Assembly: GCA_003175865.1 (NCBI GenBank)
Contig: PSRF01000061.1
Location: forward strand, 1 to 6,085
Length of the DNA stretch: 6,085 nucleotides
DNA from: Blastocatellia bacterium
GTDB lineage: Bacteria > Acidobacteriota > Blastocatellia > Pyrinomonadales > Pyrinomonadaceae
Direction: 5' to 3'
The notes beneath the pieces are model-generated. The model did no database searches, was not told the DNA's origin, and worked only from the letters and a program-made list of their open reading frames with translations. Below are positions 1 through 4,799 of the stretch, in pieces. Made by a program: the position numbers and the translations under genes. Every line of letters starts with the position of its first letter. The first letter of the stretch is position 1.

Positions 1-1135
1 GGATTCCCATCTGTTCGGTCCTGGCTTGAACAAGTCGCAATGCGTCCTCTGCTTCTGCGCGGAGATTCACATTCTGCAGTTCAAGTTTGGACGGCCTCGA
101 GTATTTTAAGAAATCTGTGATGTGTCGATTAATACGGGCAACTTCAGCTTTGAGTTGATCGGTAAGACGAACAAACGTCTCACGCTTTCTCTCATCGCCG
201 GGCGCGAAGGAAGAACGCAAATGATCGAGTGTTAGGTTGATGTAGTTGAGTGGGTTACGTATTTCGTGAGCGATAGCCGCAGCAAGTCGACCAACCACGG
301 CAGCCTTTTCGGCTTGATGAAGTTGACTCTCCAGTTCACGTGCACGACCAAGCTTTGCCGTCATTTCATTAAAAGCGGCAGCAAGTGTTCCCATTTCATC
401 CTGACGTACGGCTGGGACTTGAACGTTGAAATTACCGCCTGCAACTTCGCGTGCAGCAATCGACAGGTCTTTTACCGGTCGTGCAAACCGCCATACGAAG
501 AACCCAGTGACGAGAGTTGTGACCAACAACAAGACCAGAGTGTAGAGCGCAGTCCGTGACGCTTGTTGCTCCAGTAAGTTGGTCATGATGTTTGCTGGCC
601 CAAGCTCGACGACGATAAACCGGCGTCCCTGATCCGTTTCCACGGGGAAATAAAACGCGCCTGCCTCGCCGAAATCGACATTTCGACCGGGCGACAACCA
701 TGCGGGAATTTGTTCTTGCTCTTTAGCGAACTGTGCGGCGCTTCGGAGTGGAGGTAATGGTATCTCGCCGAAGGTGTGGTATTGGGTTGTGCCGTCGTCT
801 TTTCTTTCGGGATTGTAGTCAGGGATGATGCTATCTCTAACATTGCCATTTTCATCAAAGACCAGAATGTTTCGGAGTCTTCCAGTCTGGTCGCTCAGCA
901 ATGGATCACGTAGTTCACCGATGATTGTGTCGAGGTACTTATCCGTGTTGATGCTCTTCAGACCGAGTGCGACGCCGGTCATGATTGCTTGTTCCTGCTC
1001 GAAAATTCGATGTGCGTTTGTCCTGACAGTCCGTAGGTTGAAGTAGTACTGGACGCCAAGCGTCAGACCCAGCATCAGTGCTAGTAGTAATAAAAGGCGT
1101 GCCCTAAAACTCTGTATTAGTGTTGTGAACTTCAT
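1..1135 (-). CDS. Membrane sensor histidine kinase, C-terminus beyond the left edge
   Basis: This is the N-terminal 378 residues of a two-component sensor kinase; the frame is open to base 1, so the catalytic ATPase (HATPase_c) domain is outside the window. Reading from ATG at 1135: a short cytoplasmic start, a Leu-rich first membrane segment (about 13-31), a periplasmic sensor region (about 32-192, possibly Cache/PAS-like but not assignable by eye), a second membrane segment (about 195-215), a HAMP linker (about 212-265, with ARPVKDLS and DEMGTLAAAFNEM) and a HisKA dimerisation domain. The H-box is AHEIRNPLNYINLTLDHL, with H290 the predicted phosphorylated residue. The H-box resembles the NtrB/AtoS type, so a response regulator may lie further left. 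The ribosome site is weak (AAGCAAGAC before the ATG). It diverges from the transpeptidase gene. The kinase assignment is firm; its signal is unknown. Confidence 0.95.
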   Translation of the reverse strand, partial: MKFTTLIQSFRARLLLLLALMLGLTLGVQYYFNLRTVRTNAHRIFEQEQAIMTGVALGLKSINTDKYLDTIIGELRDPLLSDQTGRLRNILVFDENGNVRDSIIPDYNPERKDDGTTQYHTFGEIPLPPLRSAAQFAKEQEQIPAWLSPGRNVDFGEAGAFYFPVETDQGRRFIVVELGPANIMTNLLEQQASRTALYTLVLLLVTTLVTGFFVWRFARPVKDLSIAAREVAGGNFNVQVPAVRQDEMGTLAAAFNEMTAKLGRARELESQLHQAEKAAVVGRLAAAIAHEIRNPLNYINLTLDHLRSSFAPGDERKRETFVRLTDQLKAEVARINRHITDFLKYSRPSKLELQNVNLRAEAEDALRLVQARTEQMGI

Positions 1136-1199
1136 GTCTTGCTTTAGAAGTACCGATAAGGGGAAGGGATGTCAGTTGGTTAAACCACGCTGTTGTGGG

Positions 1200-1209
1200 T
1201 GGCTAGCCA
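1200..1209. repeat. 10-bp perfect palindrome TGGCTAGCCA in the divergent intergenic region
   Basis: TGGCTAGCCA is self-complementary. It lies 65 bp upstream of the kinase start and about 50 bp upstream of the predicted -35 element of the transpeptidase promoter. A nearby odd palindrome, TGGTT-A-AACCA, and a CCAC/GTGG hairpin lie between it and the kinase gene. It could be an operator serving both divergent genes or part of the kinase mRNA leader. No known binding consensus is recognised. Confidence 0.3.
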
Positions 1210-1260
1210 GAGTCGGAGTCCCCAATTCCATTGATTTATGTATGATCAATTACTTTTTTA

Positions 1261-1289
1261 TTGCCGTTGACCAATCGCGATGTTATAGT
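1261..1289 (+). promoter_or_regulatory. Predicted sigma70-type promoter for the transpeptidase transcript
   Basis: TTGCCG (1261-1266), a 17-bp spacer, then TATAGT (1284-1289). The -35 matches TTGACA at 4 of 6 positions and the -10 matches TATAAT at 5 of 6, with ideal spacing and an AT-rich stretch just upstream (TACTTTTTTA). Transcription would begin near 1296, giving a 5' leader of about 250 nt before the ATG at 1544. Prediction only. Confidence 0.55.
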
Positions 1290-1356
1290 TGTGACGGTCT
1301 CAAATCAATGTCCCCAGGGACCGCCATTTAGGGAATTCTTCCCGCCTCAATGTTGC

Positions 1357-1385
1357 AGTCGAAGGTTTGACGACTTTTTCAACCT
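1357..1385 (+). promoter_or_regulatory. Hairpin plus T-run, alternatively an H-type pseudoknot abutting a Shine-Dalgarno
   Basis: AGTCG (1357-1361) pairs with CGACT (1371-1375), and a run of five T (1375-1379) follows, as in a weak intrinsic terminator. Within the loop, AGGTT (1363-1367) is perfectly complementary to AACCT (1381-1385), which directly precedes the strong AAGGAG site. The two stems of 5 bp each could form together as a pseudoknot with loops of 1, 3 and 5 nt. The pairing is visible in the sequence; folding and function are inferred. Confidence 0.3.
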
Positions 1386-1398
1386 AAGGAGAGGTATT

Positions 1399-1512
1399 TT
1401 GAAAGCTCCAACAACTGCAAATGGAGTTTTTAGTAAGAGGAGGGACGCTGGCGACGATACAGCGGCAAATGTCGGCGTCCAGAGAATTTCGACTCTGCTC
1501 ACCGCCTGGTGA
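1399..1512 (+). CDS. Candidate 37-codon leader ORF starting at TTG
   Basis: This small reading frame begins with TTG at 1399, 7 nt after GGAG of a near-perfect Shine-Dalgarno (AAGGAGAGG, 1386-1394). It runs 37 codons (LKAPTTANGV... ending ...STLLTAW) to TGA at 1510-1512. It is hydrophilic with a basic patch (KRR), no membrane segment and no family I recognise. The stop codon lies inside the 3' arm of the 1497-1514 hairpin and 31 nt before the transpeptidase ATG. A ribosome finishing here would therefore open that stem and cover the weak downstream ribosome site, which would suit a leader peptide that couples translation. It could equally be a chance ORF behind a fortuitous purine tract. The frame differs from that of the transpeptidase. 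Confidence 0.3.
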   Translation: MKAPTTANGVFSKRRDAGDDTAANVGVQRISTLLTAW

Positions 1513-1514
1513 GC
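1443..1514 (+). promoter_or_regulatory. Two strong stem-loops immediately upstream of the transpeptidase start
   Basis: Stem one pairs GGACGC (1443-1448) with GCGTCC (1475-1480) and, after a TGG bulge, CGAC (1452-1455) with GTCG (1471-1474). Stem two is a perfect 7-bp hairpin, GCTCACC (1497-1503) with GGTGAGC (1508-1514), closing the loop GCCT. GGCG at 1450-1453 is complementary to CGCC at 1503-1506, so a tertiary contact is possible but competes with part of both stems. The second stem ends 11 nt before the transpeptidase ribosome site. These pairings are directly visible; regulation is inferred. Confidence 0.35.
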
Positions 1515-1543
1515 AAATCCCTAAGAAAGGTAAGTTCGCCCTG

Positions 1544-3232
1544 ATGACTCTGCATTTTTCATCCCCTACGGCCCGTAAACTCGTCTTTATTCTGTTTGTT
1601 CTAATTTCGTTATCTATTTCTGGTACTGTTTTTGGAAAGAAGCATTCATCGTCCTCACACGGTCGTAGCGCTCGAGCACAGAAAGGACGTGCTCAGAGGG
1701 GAAATAAAGCATCTGCTCGAGGTCGATCTCGTCGCGGTGGTCGCGAGTCGGCGAGAGCTTCGCGTCGCGGTGGTGCGCGTATGTCTAAACGTGACATGCG
1801 ACGACAGCGCGCGCTCGTTGCCCGCGAGCAATCAGCGTCAATTAAGGCGCTCGAGCGACGATTACATCGCCCGCTTAGCAAACGCGAACGCATGGCAGAG
1901 ATGCGTCGCATTGAAGCAAAACATAACCGGGCTGCAGAAGAAGCGCGTCGTCGTGCGGAAGCTGCGCGGCTCGCAGCTATTGCGAGAGACAATGCACTAC
2001 GTAGCGAAGTTCAACAGCTAATTGCTAAAGACAATACTGCAGGTGAAGATCCTGAAGTTCGTCGCGTTGCGATTAATGCGCTCGGCAATCATGCTGGAAC
2101 TGTTGTTGTTATGGATCCAAACAACGGTCGCGTTTACACGATCGTAAATCAGGAGTGGGCACTCAGACGCGGATTCAAACCTTGTTCGACAATCAAGCTG
2201 ATAACCGGTGTAGCTGGTCTCTCAGAGAAAATTATTCCGCCGGTGGAAACTGCCGCCGACGGGTATCGCATGGATCTTACAGCTGCGCTCGCGCACTCGA
2301 ATAATCCATACTTTGAACAAGTTGGTAGTCATCTTGGCTTCGATAAGATGGTGAGTTATGCGCGAGAGCTCGGTCTGGGTGAAAAGACTGGAGCGAACGT
2401 CAATTTTGAGTTTTCAGGTCGATTGCCGGAATTGAAGCCGGGCTTCGTCCAGCGCCGTATGTTTTCCTATGCTGATGGTTTTGAAGTGACACCAATGCAG
2501 CTTGGTACACTTGTCTCAGCGATGGCGAATGGTGGCAGACTCTTAGTTCCTCAAGTCCCTCAGTCCGATAATAAGTTTGTTCCGAAGGTGCGACGAAAGC
2601 TAAGCATCGAAACTGATGTTTGGCAACGCATGATTCCAGGAATGGTCGGCTCAGTGAACTATGGTTCTGGTCGTCGTGCTTATGATCCTACGCAGACAGT
2701 CGCGGGCAAGACTGGTACCTGCATTGGTCAGGGTGGTTGGGTTGGATTGTTTACCTCTTATGCTCCTTTGGCGAGCCCGCGTTTGGCAGTTGTAGTGATT
2801 GCTGAAGGTTCAGATGGTCGTCGACATTTTCCCGCCGCAGTCGCTGGAGAGATTTATCGCGAACTGAACCATCGATTTGGTACTGCGATCAACCTCCAGG
2901 TTGCGGCCACCGCAGACGAAGAAGAGAATGAGGATGCGGCCAAGGAAGCTGCTGAAAACGGCGAGACAGTTGATGCAACTGATGCCAATCAACCTGGCGC
3001 GTCAGCGGCGAACAACTCTGCTAGTCCAACAACCTCAAAGCCGTCGAATGAAACAGTTACACCAAAGAACACAGTCAAACGTGTGTTGATGCCGATCGAG
3101 AAGAAGCCTGCTGAATCAACCCAAGCTACTCCGGCTAATTCCACCGGAGCAAAGGCACCTACTCCAAACTCAAATGCAGCACCAAACCCAGCTGCAAATG
3201 ACCAACGGCCTCGTCGCATCAATCCAAACTAG
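1544..3232 (+). CDS. Exported penicillin-binding transpeptidase (PBP transpeptidase domain)
   Basis: A 562-residue DD-transpeptidase-fold protein, predicted to cross-link peptidoglycan (or bind penicillin) outside the inner membrane. ATG 1544 is chosen because it gives a signal peptide or membrane anchor at residues 1-31 (RK, then a hydrophobic run to about residue 30). The frame is open back to an ATG at 1421, but that start has no ribosome site and would bury the signal. Order: Arg/Gly/Ser-rich basic stretch (about 38-95), Glu/Arg/Ala coiled coil (about 100-160), transpeptidase domain (about 180-445), then an acidic patch (DEEENED) and a Pro/Ala/Thr/Asn tail ending RPRRINPN. Catalytic motifs are STIK (S215, K218), SNN (252-254) and KTG (389-391). 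There is no glycosyltransferase or PBP-dimer domain. S215 to S252 is only 37 residues, shorter than usual for class B PBPs. Its only two cysteines, C214 and C393, flank active-site motifs. The exact substrate is unknown. Confidence 0.9.
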   Translation: MTLHFSSPTARKLVFILFVLISLSISGTVFGKKHSSSSHGRSARAQKGRAQRGNKASARGRSRRGGRESARASRRGGARMSKRDMRRQRALVAREQSASIKALERRLHRPLSKRERMAEMRRIEAKHNRAAEEARRRAEAARLAAIARDNALRSEVQQLIAKDNTAGEDPEVRRVAINALGNHAGTVVVMDPNNGRVYTIVNQEWALRRGFKPCSTIKLITGVAGLSEKIIPPVETAADGYRMDLTAALAHSNNPYFEQVGSHLGFDKMVSYARELGLGEKTGANVNFEFSGRLPELKPGFVQRRMFSYADGFEVTPMQLGTLVSAMANGGRLLVPQVPQSDNKFVPKVRRKLSIETDVWQRMIPGMVGSVNYGSGRRAYDPTQTVAGKTGTCIGQGGWVGLFTSYAPLASPRLAVVVIAEGSDGRRHFPAAVAGEIYRELNHRFGTAINLQVAATADEEENEDAAKEAAENGETVDATDANQPGASAANNSASPTTSKPSNETVTPKNTVKRVLMPIEKKPAESTQATPANSTGAKAPTPNSNAAPNPAANDQRPRRINPN

Positions 3233-3259
3233 GTTGTCCTAAAGAAGTCATCAATTGAG

Positions 3260-3289
3260 CGCCGGAACCCTGAGTTCCGGCGTTTTTTT
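3260..3289 (+). terminator. Rho-independent terminator of the transpeptidase gene
   Basis: A perfect 9-bp GC-rich stem, CGCCGGAAC (3260-3268) with GTTCCGGCG (3274-3282), closes a CCTGA loop and is followed by seven T (3283-3289). It begins 27 nt after the transpeptidase stop, so that gene is probably transcribed separately from the TPR gene downstream. Confidence 0.92.
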
Positions 3290-3309
3290 GCGTCAATATT
3301 TGTGTTTTT

Positions 3310-3330
3310 AAGTGTCTCTCCTTGACACTT
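3310..3330. promoter_or_regulatory. Perfect 7-bp inverted repeat, candidate operator
   Basis: AAGTGTC (3310-3316) and GACACTT (3324-3330) are exact reverse complements separated by TCTCCTT. The right arm overlaps the predicted -35 hexamer TTGACA, the position expected of a repressor site or an activator-assisted promoter for the TPR gene. No T-run follows, so it is not terminator-like. The binding factor is unknown. Confidence 0.4.
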
Positions 3331-3350
3331 TCCTCACAGTTGCAGGAATA
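3322..3350 (+). promoter_or_regulatory. Possible promoter of the TPR-protein gene
   Basis: A consensus -35 TTGACA (3322-3327) is followed after 17-19 bp by an AT-rich stretch (GGAATATT) that matches the -10 consensus poorly. The best register, GAATAT, matches at 3 of 6 positions. Transcription from here would give a leader of about 170 nt. A -10-like TAAAAT at 3451-3456 is an alternative, but no -35 is seen at the right distance. Confidence 0.35.
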
Positions 3351-3527
3351 TTGCGCGCGTTCTTTTTTGAGGTGATTTTCGGTAACACTCAGTTGTGCTT
3401 CTCTCCCAAGGTGTAAAGAACGGCAACCGCTCTCTGCACCGTTAGCATCTTAAAATTCCTGTCGCGACGCGTGGGATAGACCTTCGCCGGGATAGCGAAC
3501 AAAAGTTTTTGGAGGTTCGGACGAATA
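3331..3527 (+). other. Probable 5' leader of the TPR gene, no gene seen
   Basis: I see no supportable ORF here on either strand. Small symmetric elements include AACGG/CCGTT (3419-3443), the 8-bp palindrome GTCGCGAC (3461-3468), a GGGATAG direct repeat (3473 and 3489), and a hairpin TTCGC/GCGAA (3483-3499) with a CGGGATA loop sitting 11 nt before the GGAGG ribosome site. All are short and could be chance. Confidence 0.25.
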
Positions 3528-4715
3528 ATGAAGACGATGATTAGATTAGTGATGGTGAGCGCGACAGTAACGATGCTCGCTTTCTCGGCGCTGGCGAACA
3601 CCACCTGGTTGAGCCAAGACCAATGTACACAGGAGAACAAAGACGCCTGGTACAAGACTTTTATCGAGACCTATAAAACTGACCAACAAGCTAAGGCTTA
3701 CGACGTAGCAAAAAAGTATATTGCGTGCACACAAGAGGACACTGATCAGAGCAAGTACTTGAAGAAATGGGTGGGCGCCTACGAGAAAGCGATCCGTCCT
3801 GGCAAACTTGCTCAACTGCTCTACACCGATCACAAGTATCCCGAAGCATACGCACTCGGTCGCGAAATTCTTACGGACGAACCTGAAAACGTAAAGGTAA
3901 TGGTCGACCTCGGGGCCAACGGCTATCTGATTGCTAAGGATAAATCGCTGACTCCTGACGCCTTGAATTACGCAAAGAAGGCTTTGCAATTACTCGGCTC
4001 GGGGAAGACCGTCGACAATTGGCAACCATTTAAAGGCGCTGATGAAGCTTCCGCGTACCTGAATTACACGATCGGAACTTTGACTCTGGAATCTGATCCC
4101 TCCGGAGCGTTGAGCTATCTGATTAAGGCAGCTCAGTCAGAAACACAACTCAAGAAATCACCTCTGCCGTACGCTTACATTGCTGCCGCATACGAAAATG
4201 GGTCATATGCAAAACAGTTTGAGGAGTACACCAGACTCTACAAGGGCAAGGATGAAACTCCGGAGAGCAAACTAGCATTGGCGAACGTCAATCAAATTGT
4301 AGATCGAATGATTGACGCATATGCGCGCGCCGTCGCTGCTGCGGGAGGCGATGCCGCTTATCAAGCGCAAAAGGCCCAATGGACCGAGAGTCTAACGACC
4401 TGGTACAAATATCGTCACAACGATTCTCCTGCCGGCATGAACGAAATGGTTGCCAGCATCCTGACGAAACCTTTACCGCCCGAGCCAACGCCGATTACCA
4501 CCTTGCCAGCATCGACACCTGCGGCGACACCAGCATCTAATTCTGGTAACGGTACTCCAGCGGTCGCATCCGACAAGTCTGTGACCCCATCAACTACAAA
4601 TTCGGGGGCGAAACCCACCGCACCCGCAGCCGGCACAACAACAAAACCGGCGGGAACAAAGCCAGCCAGTTCAACGGGACCTGGTAGGCCGAAAAATCAG
4701 CACCCGCGAAACTAG
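3528..4715 (+). CDS. Exported TPR-like repeat protein with Pro/Thr/Ala-rich tail, function unknown
   Basis: A 395-residue protein with a clear signal peptide (residues 1-23, predicted cleavage ALA/NTT), so the mature form should lie in the periplasm or outside. ATG 3528 follows GGAGG at 3511-3515 by 12 nt. Residues about 35-300 look like an all-helical repeat solenoid. The clearest TPR-type hairpin is around 93-130 (LAQLLYTDHKYPEAYALGRE), with another around 190-240 (GALSYLIKAAQ, then YAYIAAAYENGSYAKQFEEY). The last 80 residues (about 316-395) are low-complexity Pro/Thr/Ala/Ser/Gly/Lys, ending GRPKNQHPRN, perhaps a wall-contacting or disordered tail. The only cysteines, C33 and C67, both begin CTQE and are 34 residues apart, one TPR period. 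TPR proteins usually scaffold protein contacts; no enzyme motif is visible. It is flanked by a terminator on each side, so it is probably a single-gene unit. Confidence 0.85.
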   Translation: MKTMIRLVMVSATVTMLAFSALANTTWLSQDQCTQENKDAWYKTFIETYKTDQQAKAYDVAKKYIACTQEDTDQSKYLKKWVGAYEKAIRPGKLAQLLYTDHKYPEAYALGREILTDEPENVKVMVDLGANGYLIAKDKSLTPDALNYAKKALQLLGSGKTVDNWQPFKGADEASAYLNYTIGTLTLESDPSGALSYLIKAAQSETQLKKSPLPYAYIAAAYENGSYAKQFEEYTRLYKGKDETPESKLALANVNQIVDRMIDAYARAVAAAGGDAAYQAQKAQWTESLTTWYKYRHNDSPAGMNEMVASILTKPLPPEPTPITTLPASTPAATPASNSGNGTPAVASDKSVTPSTTNSGAKPTAPAAGTTTKPAGTKPASSTGPGRPKNQHPRN

Positions 4716-4740
4716 TTTCATTACCAGTTTCAGCTTATCC

Positions 4741-4787
4741 GCCGGAAGCATGTTGCAGTTATTCGACACGCTTCCGGCATTTGTTTT
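4741..4787 (+). terminator. Likely Rho-independent terminator after the TPR gene
   Basis: A perfect 9-bp stem, GCCGGAAGC (4741-4749) with GCTTCCGGC (4770-4778), can be extended past one A/C mismatch by TGTTG with CGACA, leaving an 8-nt loop. The tail ATTTGTTTT is T-rich but interrupted by G. It lies 26 nt after the TPR stop and just before rnc. It shares the arm CGCCGGAA with the terminator at 3260. Confidence 0.65.
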
Positions 4788-4799
4788 GAGTCCACCGCT

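Larger units (their letters stand above)
1296..1543 (+). promoter_or_regulatory. Long structured 5' leader upstream of the transpeptidase gene
   Basis: This stretch between the predicted transcription start and the transpeptidase ATG holds several local stems: GGGAA/TTCCC (1331-1343), AGTCG/CGACT followed by T residues (1357-1379), GGACGC/GCGTCC continued by CGAC/GTCG (1443-1480), and GCTCACC/GGTGAGC with a GCCT loop (1497-1514). It also contains the strongest Shine-Dalgarno of the region, AAGGAGAGG (1386-1394), which serves a small TTG ORF and not the transpeptidase. The transpeptidase's own site is only AAAGG at 1526-1530, 13 nt from its ATG. The length and layout fit control by attenuation or translational coupling. 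No known riboswitch class matches convincingly. Confidence 0.35.

Noticed and set aside
1136..1190. Minus-strand promoter for the kinase (CTGACA, 17 bp, TACTTC)
   Set aside because: The -10 match is too weak to annotate; the true kinase promoter is not evident by eye.
1357..1394. preQ1-I riboswitch
   Set aside because: The topology is similar, but the conserved loop bases and A-rich tail are missing and the downstream gene is not in queuosine metabolism.
1421..1543. ATG at 1421 as the transpeptidase start, giving a 603-residue protein
   Set aside because: It has no Shine-Dalgarno at a usable distance and would place 41 polar residues before an otherwise clean signal peptide starting at 1544.
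1632..2021. 129-codon plus-strand ORF inside the transpeptidase gene
   Set aside because: It overlaps the basic and coiled-coil region in another frame. Arg-rich codons there keep alternative frames open, and the ORF has no ribosome site or domain.
2381..2389. KTG at residues 281-283 of the transpeptidase as a catalytic motif
   Set aside because: It sits in the LGLGEKTG segment common in PBPs between motifs two and three. The catalytic KTG is the later AGKTGT at 389-391.
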